NCBI GenBank assembly: GCA_905215555.1
Contig: CAJMQU010000012.1
Location: forward strand, 30,395 to 94,394
DNA: 64,000 nt
Source: an uncultured bacterium
GTDB lineage: Bacteria; Bacteroidota; Bacteroidia; Bacteroidales; Bacteroidaceae
Direction: 5' to 3'
Made by a program: the position numbers and the translations under genes. The notes under the pieces were generated by a model. The model was not told the DNA's origin and made no database searches. It was given only the letters and a program-made list of their open reading frames with translations. Shown here one piece after another: positions 18,617 through 27,117 of this stretch; within the stretch, counting starts at the first letter, position 1, and each line of letters starts with the position of its first letter.

Positions 18617-18748
18617 TTTCGCAGGAAGAAGATGCCGGTTTCTCCTCATGGGAACGACAGTTTCTCCTCATGGGAACGACAGTTTCTCCTCATGGGAACG
18701 ACAATGCCTCCTGAAGGAAACAATTATCCCTCCATAGAAAAAGAAACA
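18617..18748. repeat. 22-nt tandem repeat array in front of menA
   Basis: Three near-identical 22-mers (TTTCTCCTCATGGGAACGAC plus AG/AA) occupy 18639-18660, 18661-18682 and 18683-18704. Flanking 22-mers at 18617, 18705 and 18727 keep the phase and part of the sequence (for example CTCC at positions 4-7), suggesting six units decaying outward. The array ends 5 nt before the menA ATG. Confidence 0.85.
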
Positions 18749-18753
18749 CGCCT

Positions 18754-19665
18754 ATGAAAGAGATTAAGCAAAATTCACCTTACGCCTGGCTCCTCGCCGC
18801 CCGTCCCAAGACTCTGACAGGAGCAATCATCCCGGTACTGATAGGTACCTCGCTGGCATTTTCCGATGGACATTTTCAATCTACACCTGCCCTGTTGTGC
18901 TTCCTCTTCGCCTGCGGCATGCAGATTGCCGCCAATTTCATCAACGACTTGTTCGACTACCTGAAAGGCTCCGACCGTGAAGACCGTCTCGGTCCGGAAC
19001 GTGCCTGCGCACAGGGATGGATTACACCAGGAGCCATGAAATGGGGCATCGGCGTCACCATCATCCTTTCCTGCATCATCGGTCTCGGAATCTTATACCA
19101 AAGCTGGGGAGTGTTGCCACACGGCGGATGGGAATTAATCGTATTAGGTATGTTCTGTGTGATATTTGCCTTCTTATATACCACTGTCCTTTCCTATCAA
19201 GGGTGGGGAGATTTGCTGGTACTCGTATTTTTCGGATTTGTCCCTGTGGGAGGAACATACTACGTGCAGGCCTATACATTCACGCCGGGTGTCATCATAG
19301 CCTCGCTCATCAGCGGATTAGTGATAGACACGCTACTGGTTGTGAACAATTACCGCGATCGGAAACAGGATGCCCTCAGCGGAAAACGTACGCTCATCGT
19401 CCGTTTCGGAGAACGCTTCGGAAGATACTTTTATCTCTGGCTCGGCATCATCGCCACGCTTCTCTGCCTCTGGTTCGTACTAGGAGGAAATCCGGTGGCA
19501 ATAATTTTACCTTTCTTCTACCTCTATGCACATATACGTACCTGGCGACGGATGGTACAAATACGAAACGGTAAAAAATTAAACAGCATATTGGGCGAAA
19601 CATCGCGCAATATGCTGCTTATGGGAGTATTACTGAGTATTGTTATAATAGCGGTAAAGTGGTGA
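18754..19665 (+). CDS. menA: 1,4-dihydroxy-2-naphthoate polyprenyltransferase
   Basis: A 303-aa integral membrane UbiA-family prenyltransferase. Both Asp-rich metal/diphosphate motifs are visible: NDLFDYLKGSDREDR near residue 64 and NNYRDRKQD near residue 199. N-terminal LLAARPKTLTGAIIPVLIGT is characteristic of MenA. The enzyme attaches the polyprenyl chain to 1,4-dihydroxy-2-naphthoate, the membrane step of menaquinone synthesis. No other men gene is adjacent, apart from a possible MenD-like fragment at the left edge that belongs to another operon. The gene is immediately preceded by the 22-nt tandem array, so the array is likely part of its leader. Confidence 0.92.
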   Translation: MKEIKQNSPYAWLLAARPKTLTGAIIPVLIGTSLAFSDGHFQSTPALLCFLFACGMQIAANFINDLFDYLKGSDREDRLGPERACAQGWITPGAMKWGIGVTIILSCIIGLGILYQSWGVLPHGGWELIVLGMFCVIFAFLYTTVLSYQGWGDLLVLVFFGFVPVGGTYYVQAYTFTPGVIIASLISGLVIDTLLVVNNYRDRKQDALSGKRTLIVRFGERFGRYFYLWLGIIATLLCLWFVLGGNPVAIILPFFYLYAHIRTWRRMVQIRNGKKLNSILGETSRNMLLMGVLLSIVIIAVKW

Positions 19666-19676
19666 AGTCGTGCCTA

Positions 19677-20816
19677 TCATCTTTTCCCGTACATCTTTTC
19701 ATAGTAATGCTGATAATCACCACTGGTCACCTCTTCCACCCAGTCCTGATTATTCAGATACCATTCGATAGTCTTCACGATGCCGACTTCAAACTTCGTT
19801 TCGGGATACCAACCTAAAGCATCGGTTATCTTTGTCGGGTCGATGGCATAACGTTGGTCGTGGCCGAGGCGGTCTTTTACGAAAGTAATCAGGTCTTCGT
19901 TTATCCAACTGATATCAATCTGACCGTCTTCACCTTTAACTTTCTTCTTCAGCACTTCGCGGTACTCCGGATTTTCCGTCATCAGGCGATGAATGGTAGC
20001 GATAGTCAATTTTACAATTTCGAGATTTGTCTTTTCGTTGTGCCCTCCTACATTGTAAGCTTCACCTTCAACGCCTTCGCGAACCACAAGGTCGATAGCC
20101 TTACAATGGTCTTCCACATACAACCAGTCGCGCACATTGCTTCCGTCACCGTAAACAGGGAGTTTCTTTCCCTCCAAGATATTCTTGATAATCAACGGAA
20201 TCAACTTTTCGGGAAAATGATAAGGACCATAGTTGTTGGAACAGCGGGTGATGGTCACCGGCATCTTATAAGTGTCATGATAAGCCATTACTACCATATC
20301 GGCACTGGTCTTCGAAGCGCTGTAAGGGCTGTGCGGGCAAAGCGGGGTCTGCTCCGTGAAGTAGCCTTCGGCACCCAGCGAACCGTACACTTCGTCCGTA
20401 GAAACCTGATGATAACGCACACCTTTACGCCAAGTGGGATAACCGTTTTCGTCCTTACCTGTCACCCAGGCACGACGGGCAGCATCCAGCAGGTTTTGTG
20501 TACCCAGAATATTGGTAACCAAGAAGAGCTGCGGATTCTCGATACTGCGGTCCACATGGCTTTCGGCAGCGAAGTTCACCACATAATCAAACTTGAATTT
20601 GGCAAATAGTTCGTCGGCAAGTACCCGGTCGCAGATGTCTCCTTTCACAAAGAAACAACGTTCGTCATCAATATCATTGGCGATAGTACCAAGGTTTCCG
20701 GCATAGGTTAAGGAATCAAGTATCACCACCTTCACATCATCGTGTTTAGCCAGAATGTACTTGATATAGTTGGCACCGATAAATCCGGCGGCACCGGTTA
20801 CAAGATAAGTCTTCAT
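19677..20816 (-). CDS. rmlB: dTDP-glucose 4,6-dehydratase
   Basis: A 379-aa short-chain dehydrogenase/reductase of the extended type. It has the NAD-binding GAAGFIGANYI at the N-terminus, the family HVDRSIENP segment, STDEVYG, and the catalytic YSASKTSAD (Tyr-x3-Lys). It converts dTDP-glucose to dTDP-4-keto-6-deoxyglucose, precursor of rhamnose and other deoxysugars. It lies 33 nt downstream of rmlA on the same strand; no rmlC or rmlD is present in the window, so the end product is not defined here. It converges with menA (11-nt gap). Confidence 0.95.
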   Translation of the reverse strand: MKTYLVTGAAGFIGANYIKYILAKHDDVKVVILDSLTYAGNLGTIANDIDDERCFFVKGDICDRVLADELFAKFKFDYVVNFAAESHVDRSIENPQLFLVTNILGTQNLLDAARRAWVTGKDENGYPTWRKGVRYHQVSTDEVYGSLGAEGYFTEQTPLCPHSPYSASKTSADMVVMAYHDTYKMPVTITRCSNNYGPYHFPEKLIPLIIKNILEGKKLPVYGDGSNVRDWLYVEDHCKAIDLVVREGVEGEAYNVGGHNEKTNLEIVKLTIATIHRLMTENPEYREVLKKKVKGEDGQIDISWINEDLITFVKDRLGHDQRYAIDPTKITDALGWYPETKFEVGIVKTIEWYLNNQDWVEEVTSGDYQHYYEKMYGKR

Positions 20817-20849
20817 ATAAATTAAAAATTGAAAATTAAAAATTAAAGG

Positions 20850-21725
20850 TTATTGGCGATAGGAGTTGGCAAGATCCATCAGGTAGGTACCATATTCCGT
20901 TTTGCCAAGTTGTTCGCCAAGCCGATAAAGCTGGTCGACATTTATCCACCCCTTACGCCAGGCTATTTCTTCGATACAGCTTACACGGAACCCTTGGCGG
21001 TTCTGTATGGTAGCCACAAAGTTGCTGGCTTCCAGCAGGCTGTCGCAGTTACCCGTATCGAGCCAGGCAAAACCACGGCCGAAGATTTCTACTTTCAGCG
21101 TGCCTTCATCCAGATAAAGGCGGTTAAGGTCGGTGATTTCATATTCGCCACGTGCAGAAGGTTTGAGAGCGGCAGCCTTGGCAGTGACAGTAGAGTCATA
21201 GAAGTAAAGGCCGGGAACAGCATAGTTGCTCTTGGGGTGCTCGGGCTTTTCTTCAAGAGAGATAGCCTTTCCATCCGCATCAAATTCCACTACACCGTAT
21301 GCGCGAGGGTCTTTCACATAATAGCCGAAGATGCATGCTCCCTTTTCGATAGAAGCGGCACGTTTCAGCATAGCAGAGAACCCTTGACCGTAGAACATAT
21401 TGTCACCCAGAATAAGGCATCCCGGTTCACCGTTCAGAAATTCGGCACCGAGCACGAAAGCCTGCGCCAATCCGTTAGGCTTCTCCTGTATCTTGTAAGA
21501 AAAGGACATTCCAAGTTCTTCTCCCGTACCAAGCAATTCGCGGAACATGGGTAAGTCACGTGGAGTGGAGATAATCAGCACTTCGCGTATCCCCGCCAAC
21601 ATGAGCGTGGAAAGCGGATAATAAATCATCGGTTTGTCATAAACCGGCATAATTTGCTTGGAAATAGCCTTAGACAAGGGGTAAAGACGGGTGGCACTGC
21701 CACCGGCAAGAATAATTCCTTTCAT
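20850..21725 (-). CDS. rmlA: Glucose-1-phosphate thymidylyltransferase
   Basis: A 291-aa nucleotidyltransferase with the N-terminal signature GIILAGGSATRLYPLSKAIS, the substrate segment QIMPVYDKPMIYYPLSTLM, LGDNMFYG, and the EKPEHPKSNYAVPGLYFYD core. It makes dTDP-glucose from dTTP and glucose-1-phosphate, the first step of the dTDP-deoxysugar route, feeding RmlB downstream. The length equals that of typical RmlA enzymes. The short AT-rich gap to rmlB suggests cotranscription. Confidence 0.96.
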   Translation of the reverse strand: MKGIILAGGSATRLYPLSKAISKQIMPVYDKPMIYYPLSTLMLAGIREVLIISTPRDLPMFRELLGTGEELGMSFSYKIQEKPNGLAQAFVLGAEFLNGEPGCLILGDNMFYGQGFSAMLKRAASIEKGACIFGYYVKDPRAYGVVEFDADGKAISLEEKPEHPKSNYAVPGLYFYDSTVTAKAAALKPSARGEYEITDLNRLYLDEGTLKVEIFGRGFAWLDTGNCDSLLEASNFVATIQNRQGFRVSCIEEIAWRKGWINVDQLYRLGEQLGKTEYGTYLMDLANSYRQ

Positions 21726-21750
21726 ATTTCAGTTCTTTTTTCGGTTGATA

Positions 21751-21758
21751 CAAATATA
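21751..21758 (-). promoter_or_regulatory. Putative -7 promoter element of rmlA-rmlB
   Basis: On the minus strand TATATTTG matches TAnnTTTG, 25 nt before the rmlA ATG. No TTTG at the expected upstream distance was found. Confidence 0.55.
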
Positions 21759-21938
21759 GAATAAAATAAGAAGGAGGACCACGCCCCACGGCTCTCGTAA
21801 ATCTATTCAGATTGCAAAAATAATGCAAAGCAGATGCAGTACAAAATAAATTATTTATTTTTAATGCTGATGCATTGCCTGTTTTTGCGCTGCAAATTTC
21901 AGAAAAAATTATAACATGACAAAATAATAAAGCATAAA

Positions 21939-22430
21939 TCAGCCCGCCAGTTCTATAACTTCAAGGTCTTTGAACGTTCCGTTATCTATGATGAAACGCA
22001 CCATAGTGCGCACCTTATGAAATCCGGAGATGCCTGCCGCCCCCGGATTGATGTGGAGCATATCCAACGTTTTATCATACTTCACCTTCAGGATGTGCGA
22101 GTGTCCGCTAATGAAAAGTTTAGGCGGACGCACCAGAATGCTTCCCCGGATGGAGGGGTCGTAATTGCCCGGATAGCCACCGATATGCTTGATGAGCACT
22201 TCGGCACCATCGACGGTGAAACGGTTGATTTGCGGATAGACGGCACGGATATCCTGCCCGTCTATATTGCCATACACGGCACGAAAAGTGCGGAACGCCG
22301 CCAACTTCCGGGCCACTTCCGGCGAACCGATATCACCGGCATGCCAGATTTCATCGCACGTCTCAAAATATTGCAGATACTTTTCATCCCAATATCCGTG
22401 CGTATCGGATAATAAACCAACTTTTGTCAT
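21939..22430 (-). CDS. YfcE-type metallophosphoesterase
   Basis: A 163-aa protein from the ATG at 22430 (MTKVGLLSDTHGYWDE). An upstream in-frame extension to 22484 would run through the promoter and is rejected. Motifs of the YfcE/MJ0936 phosphodiesterase family: SDTHG, HAGDIGS, GNIDG, and SGHSH. Length fits the family. The usual activity is hydrolysis of phosphodiesters with Mn2+ in the cytoplasm; the physiological substrate is unknown. It is divergent from ppk1 and shares its promoter region. Confidence 0.85.
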   Translation of the reverse strand: MTKVGLLSDTHGYWDEKYLQYFETCDEIWHAGDIGSPEVARKLAAFRTFRAVYGNIDGQDIRAVYPQINRFTVDGAEVLIKHIGGYPGNYDPSIRGSILVRPPKLFISGHSHILKVKYDKTLDMLHINPGAAGISGFHKVRTMVRFIIDNGTFKDLEVIELAG

Positions 22431-22436
22431 CTTTCT

Positions 22437-22468
22437 TTTGTTTATCTGTGCAAAGGTAACTATATTTG
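22437..22468 (+). promoter_or_regulatory. Promoter of ppk1 (TTTG - 20 nt - TATATTTG)
   Basis: TTTG at 22437-22440 and TATATTTG at 22461-22468, separated by 20 nt, match the Bacteroides sigma-ABfr consensus. Start of transcription is expected near 22473, some 23 nt before the ATG at 22496. Confidence 0.75.
22451..22458 (-). promoter_or_regulatory. Putative -7 promoter element of the YfcE-like gene
   Basis: On the minus strand TACCTTTG fits TAnnTTTG, about 20 nt before the ATG at 22430. It lies between the -33 and -7 boxes of the divergent ppk1 promoter, so the two promoters physically overlap. Confidence 0.6.
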
Positions 22469-22495
22469 GGGAAATCTTTGTCAACTAAAGAAATT

Positions 22496-24559
22496 ATGGA
22501 GAACAGATATTTCAAACGGGACATAAGTTGGCTGTCATTCAACTACCGCGTACTACTGGAAGCGGAAGATGACAGTCTGCCTCTGTATGAGCGAATTAAC
22601 TTCATTTCCATTTACTCGTCCAACCTGGAAGAATTCTATAAAATACGTGTGGCGGACCATAAGGCGATAGCCACCGGCGCCGCACAAAGTGACGAAGAAA
22701 CCGTGCAGTCGGCCATCGAACTGGTGGATGCTATCAATCTGGAAGTAAACCGCCAAATGGAAGACCGTATCCGTATTTACGAACGGAAAATACTTCCTGC
22801 ACTGAAAAAGAACCATATCATCTTCTATCAGAGCCGCAACGTGGAGCCATTCCATCACGACTTTGTACGCCGTTTCTTCCGGGAAGAGATTTTCCCGTAT
22901 CTCCAGCCCGTGCCCGTCTCCAAAGATAAGATAGTCTCGTTTCTGCGGGATAACCGTCTGTATCTTGCTGTACGTCTGTTTCCGAAAGGAGAGAATGGAA
23001 AAAAGGGAGAAGCTCAATACTTCGTCATGAAACAGCCGTACAGCAAAGTGCCCCGTTTCATAGAATTGCCCAAAGTCGGAGGGAACTATTATCTCATGTT
23101 TATTGAAGATATCATCAAGGCGAACATCGACACCATCTTTCCCGGCTATGAGGTGGACAGCAGCTACTCCATCAAGATTTCGCGCGATGCGGATATCCTG
23201 ATAGATGATGCCGCCAACACTTCCGAAATCATCGAGCAGGTGAAGACCAAGGTGAAAAAACGCAAGATAGGAGATGTCTGCCGTTTTGTATACGACCGTG
23301 CCATGCCGCAGGATTTCCTCGATTTCCTGGTGGACGCTTTCCGCATAGACCGCCGTGAACTGGTGCCGGGCGACAAACACCTCAACCTGGAAGACTTGCG
23401 CCATTTACCCAATCCCAATCCGAATGTACAGCCCATACGAAAGCCACAACCCATGAAGTTGACTTGCCTCAATGAGCGGGAATCCATATTCCAATATGTG
23501 GAAAAGAAAGACTTGCTGTTGCACTACCCTTACCACTCATTCGAGCATTTCATCCATTTCCTATACGAAGCGGTGCACGAACCTACCGTACGCGAAATCA
23601 TGGTAACGCAATATCGGGTTGCAGAAAATTCTGTTGTAATCAATACGCTGGTAGCCGCAGCACAAAATGGTAAGAAAGTCACCGTTTTTGTAGAGTTGAA
23701 AGCCCGTTTCGACGAAGAGAATAATCTTGCCACAGCCGAAATGATGAAAGCTTCGGGCATCAACATCATATATAGTATACCCAAGTTAAAGGTACACGCC
23801 AAGGTGGCCCTCGTTTTGCGCCGCAACAAAGAAGGCAAGAAACTCACCAGTTATGCCTACATCAGTACCGGAAACTTTAATGAAAAAACTGCTACGCTCT
23901 ATGCCGATAGTGGATTGTTCACCTCCAACCCCATACTCGTCAACGATCTGCATAATCTGTTCCGTACCTTGCAGGGGAAACAAAATCCGGTATTTCACCG
24001 CTTGTTGGTGGCGCGCTTCAATCTGATACCGGAACTGAACCGCCTCATCGACCATGAAATAGAACTGGCCAAGAAAGGTAAAAGCGGCCGAATTATCCTG
24101 AAGATGAATGCACTGCAAGACCCCAGCATGATAGACCGCTTGTACGAAGCATCGCAAGCCGGAGTTGAAATAGACTTGATTGTGCGGGGAATCTGCTGTT
24201 TGATACCGGGACAGTCATACAGTCGTAATATCCGTGTAACACGTATCGTAGACACTTTCCTGGAACATGCCCGCATATGGTATTTTGGCAATGGCGGCAA
24301 CCCGAAATTATTCCTCGGCTCGCCGGACTGGATGCGGCGTAATCTGTACCGCCGTATTGAAGCCGTCACCCCTATACTGGACCCGGAGTTAAAACAGGAA
24401 TTGGTTGACATGCTTTCCATCCAGCTTGCGGACAAGCGCAAAGCCTGTTTCGTGGACGAAGACCTGCATAACTGCTGGAAATCAGCCCACCCGCAAAAAG
24501 AAAAGATACGCTCGCAATATACTTTTTACGAACTTCTTAAACTAAAAATCGAGAATTAA
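22496..24559 (+). CDS. ppk1: Polyphosphate kinase 1
   Basis: A 687-aa protein. The ATG at 22496 begins MENRYFKRDISWLSFNYRVL, the standard PPK1 N-terminus; a TTG at 22466 lies inside the -7 box and cannot be used. Domain order: N domain, head domain, and two PLD-like catalytic domains. The phospho-accepting His is in KLKVHAKVAL; a second His lies in FLEHARIWYFGNGG. ISTGNFNEKTA is also conserved. It polymerises ATP gamma-phosphate into polyphosphate and can run in reverse. The next gene on the same strand is a phosphate transporter, so phosphate storage and uptake are adjacent. Confidence 0.95.
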   Translation: MENRYFKRDISWLSFNYRVLLEAEDDSLPLYERINFISIYSSNLEEFYKIRVADHKAIATGAAQSDEETVQSAIELVDAINLEVNRQMEDRIRIYERKILPALKKNHIIFYQSRNVEPFHHDFVRRFFREEIFPYLQPVPVSKDKIVSFLRDNRLYLAVRLFPKGENGKKGEAQYFVMKQPYSKVPRFIELPKVGGNYYLMFIEDIIKANIDTIFPGYEVDSSYSIKISRDADILIDDAANTSEIIEQVKTKVKKRKIGDVCRFVYDRAMPQDFLDFLVDAFRIDRRELVPGDKHLNLEDLRHLPNPNPNVQPIRKPQPMKLTCLNERESIFQYVEKKDLLLHYPYHSFEHFIHFLYEAVHEPTVREIMVTQYRVAENSVVINTLVAAAQNGKKVTVFVELKARFDEENNLATAEMMKASGINIIYSIPKLKVHAKVALVLRRNKEGKKLTSYAYISTGNFNEKTATLYADSGLFTSNPILVNDLHNLFRTLQGKQNPVFHRLLVARFNLIPELNRLIDHEIELAKKGKSGRIILKMNALQDPSMIDRLYEASQAGVEIDLIVRGICCLIPGQSYSRNIRVTRIVDTFLEHARIWYFGNGGNPKLFLGSPDWMRRNLYRRIEAVTPILDPELKQELVDMLSIQLADKRKACFVDEDLHNCWKSAHPQKEKIRSQYTFYELLKLKIEN

Positions 24560-24670
24560 GAAATACTGCTTCCAACACTTAGAATTGATGATTAAAATTT
24601 AGGGTCAAACAGAGCCTTTCATCGTAATATAGCTACTAACAAGCAGCCTTAGAGATATTTGTAATACTTC

Positions 24671-24716
24671 TGTAACATGTATGACATTTCTCTGCAACAC
24701 TATTTCAGTTCCTTTG
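24671..24716 (+). promoter_or_regulatory. Putative Pho-box-like direct repeats and degenerate -7 box before the phosphate transporter
   Basis: TGTAAC (24671), TGACAT (24682) and TGCAAC (24693) recur with an 11-nt period; weaker copies follow at 24703 (TTTCAG) and 24714 (TTGCAG). An 11-nt repeat period is how PhoB-type response regulators bind. The block ends 10 nt before TTCCTTTG (24709-24716), a poor TAnnTTTG match, as expected of an activator-dependent promoter. The ATG follows at 24741. Confidence 0.5.
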
Positions 24717-24740
24717 CAGCCAGAAATAAAATACATCATT

Positions 24741-26984
24741 ATGGAAACTATTTATCTATGTATTGTCATCTTCCTGTTCGTCCTCGCAGTGTTCGACCTG
24801 ATAGTGGGCGTCAGTAATGATGCAGTCAACTTTCTCCAATCGTCAGTCGGTGCAAAGGCTGCTTCTTTCAAAACCGTGTTGTTTATCGCCGGTATAGGCG
24901 TATTTATCGGTGCAGCATTGTCCAATGGGATGATGGACATCGCCCGACACGGCATCTACCAGCCACAACACTTCTACTTTGCTGAAATCATGTGCATCCT
25001 GCTTGCCGTGATGCTAACAGACGTTGTGTTGCTGGATGTTTTCAACACGATGGGCATGCCGACCTCCACCACGGTATCAATGGTATTCGAACTACTTGGA
25101 GGTACTTTCGCCCTGGCACTCATCAAAGTACACGGCAGTGACACATTGGGACTTGGCGACCTCATCAATACAGATAAGGCACTATCCGTCATCATGGCCA
25201 TCTTCGTATCCGTAGCCATCGCTTTCTTCTTCGGTATGCTGGTGCAATGGTTGGCCCGTGTTGTGTTCACCTTCAACTACAAGAAAAAGATGAAATACAG
25301 CATCGCCATTTTCGGAGGTATCGCCGTTACATCCATCATCTACTTCATGTTGATAAAAGGTTTGAAAGACAGCTCATTCATGACTGCAGAAAACAAACAA
25401 TGGATACAAAACAATACAGCAATGCTCATCAGCATCAGTTTTGCATTCTTCACCGTGCTGATGCAGATATTGCACTGGCTCAAAGTGAATATATTCAAGG
25501 TAGTGGTACTGCTGGGTACCTTCGCTCTGGCGCTCGCCTTTGCCGGCAATGACTTGGTGAACTTTATCGGGGTACCTCTGGCCGGATACTCTTCTTTCAT
25601 CGACTATACCACCAACGGAGCAGGTGCTTCACCGGATGGGTTCCTGATGAATTCACTCCTTGGTCCTGCCAAAACACCCTGGTATTTCCTTTTCGGAGCA
25701 GGTGCCATCATGGTATACGCCCTCTGTACTTCAAAAAAAGCACATAATGTAATCAAAACTTCCGTAGACCTTGCCCGTCAGGACGAAGGAGAAGAATACT
25801 TCGGAAGCACGCCTATCGCCCGTACATTGGTACGCTTCAGCATGACACTGTCCAACGGGATATCCAAAACAATGCCTGAAAGCACTAAACGCTGGCTCGA
25901 TACACGCTTCCGCAAAGACGAGGCCATCATTGCCGACGGTGCAGCCTTCGACTTGGTACGCGCTTCGGTCAACCTCGTACTGGCCGGTCTGCTCATCGCA
26001 TTAGGTACTTCGTTGAAGCTTCCCCTCTCCACTACGTATGTAACTTTCATGGTCGCCATGGGTACATCGCTTGCCGACCGTGCCTGGGGACGTGATTCTG
26101 CCGTATTCCGCATCACAGGAGTACTGAGCGTCATCGGAGGTTGGTTCATTACCGCCGGAGCTGCATTCACTATCTGTTTCTTCGTAGCTATGGTCATTCA
26201 TTTCGGAGGCACATTTGCTATCATTGCACTGATCGGTTTAGCTATATTCTCACTAATCCGCAGCCAAGTGATGTACAAGAAACGCAAAGCGAAAGAGAAA
26301 GGCAACGAGACAATTAAGCAATTAATGCAGAGCAGTGACAACACAGAGATTCTGGAATTGCTGCGCAAACATACCCGTGAAGAACTGGTGAAGATTCTGG
26401 CATTCACAGAAGAAAACCTGGAACGCACCACAACAGCTTTCTTACATGAAAACCTTCGCGGACTGCGCCGTTCCATGGGAGCCGTAAAATTTGAAAAACA
26501 GCTCATCAAGCAAATGAAGCGCACAGGTACTCTTGCCATGTGCCGTCTGGATAATAATACGGTGCTGGAGAAAGGTCTCTATTATTATCAAGGCAATGAT
26601 TTTGCCAGCGAACTGGTATATAGTATCGGACGCCTTTGCGAACCGTGCCTTGAACATATCGATAATAATTTCAAGCCGCTGGATGCCATTCAGAAAGGTG
26701 AATTCTCTGATGTGACGGAGGACATCGTTTACTTGCTGCAAGTATGCCGTCATAAGATGGAAAACAATGATTATGAAGGATTTGAGCATGAGCTTCGGAA
26801 AGCCAACGATCTGAACGGACAGTTATCACATTTGAAACGTGAAGAATTACAGCGTATCCAAAGCCAGTCCGGCAGCATCAAAGTCAGCATGGTTTATCTG
26901 ACAATGATACAGGAAGCCCAGAACGTTGTCACCTATACTATCAATCTGATGAAAGTAAGCCGTAAGTTCCAGGCGGAAGAATAA
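24741..26984 (+). CDS. PiT family inorganic phosphate transporter with C-terminal cytoplasmic extension
   Basis: A 747-aa protein from the ATG at 24741. An in-frame ATG at 24681 overlaps the putative Pho-box and is rejected. PiT signatures appear twice, as in all PHO4-family carriers: FDLIVGVSNDAVNFLQSSVG near the start and FAGNDLVNFIGVPLAG in the middle, with GMPTSTTVSM and LPLSTTYVTFMVAMG as the paired repeats. About ten membrane segments run to roughly residue 525. The remaining 220 residues are soluble, helical and charged, reminiscent of a PhoU-like regulatory domain. It imports phosphate, probably with a cation. It ends convergent with the caspase gene. Confidence 0.88.
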   Translation: METIYLCIVIFLFVLAVFDLIVGVSNDAVNFLQSSVGAKAASFKTVLFIAGIGVFIGAALSNGMMDIARHGIYQPQHFYFAEIMCILLAVMLTDVVLLDVFNTMGMPTSTTVSMVFELLGGTFALALIKVHGSDTLGLGDLINTDKALSVIMAIFVSVAIAFFFGMLVQWLARVVFTFNYKKKMKYSIAIFGGIAVTSIIYFMLIKGLKDSSFMTAENKQWIQNNTAMLISISFAFFTVLMQILHWLKVNIFKVVVLLGTFALALAFAGNDLVNFIGVPLAGYSSFIDYTTNGAGASPDGFLMNSLLGPAKTPWYFLFGAGAIMVYALCTSKKAHNVIKTSVDLARQDEGEEYFGSTPIARTLVRFSMTLSNGISKTMPESTKRWLDTRFRKDEAIIADGAAFDLVRASVNLVLAGLLIALGTSLKLPLSTTYVTFMVAMGTSLADRAWGRDSAVFRITGVLSVIGGWFITAGAAFTICFFVAMVIHFGGTFAIIALIGLAIFSLIRSQVMYKKRKAKEKGNETIKQLMQSSDNTEILELLRKHTREELVKILAFTEENLERTTTAFLHENLRGLRRSMGAVKFEKQLIKQMKRTGTLAMCRLDNNTVLEKGLYYYQGNDFASELVYSIGRLCEPCLEHIDNNFKPLDAIQKGEFSDVTEDIVYLLQVCRHKMENNDYEGFEHELRKANDLNGQLSHLKREELQRIQSQSGSIKVSMVYLTMIQEAQNVVTYTINLMKVSRKFQAEE

Positions 26985-27033
26985 AACATATCAGTTTTTA
27001 TATCCGTACAGTTTTATTTCTTTTCAGCACAAA

Positions 27034-27100
27034 GGGCACAGAAATCACAGAGTTTTCATACTAATCATTGATAGTAACAATCTCTGTAATCTCTGTGCCC
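27034..27100. repeat. Long inverted repeat (hairpin) between converging genes, probable terminator
   Basis: Arms at 27034-27052 and 27082-27100 (19 nt each, 29-nt loop) pair at 17 of 19 positions. The two mismatches become G-U wobbles in a minus-strand transcript. A CACAGAG/CTCTGTG-rich palindrome like this is a common intergenic sequence type in Bacteroides. It lies between the stops of the phosphate transporter and the caspase gene. Confidence 0.65.
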
Positions 27101-27117
27101 TCTCTGTAGCAATCAAC

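Noticed and set aside
18617..18748. Possible CRISPR array or attachment site
   Set aside because: Pure tandem 22-mers without spacers, no integrase nearby, no tRNA gene.
20817..20849. AT-rich near-repeat (AAAATTGAAAATTAAAAATTAAA) between rmlA and rmlB
   Set aside because: Simple low-complexity sequence common between Bacteroides genes; no hairpin or promoter supported.
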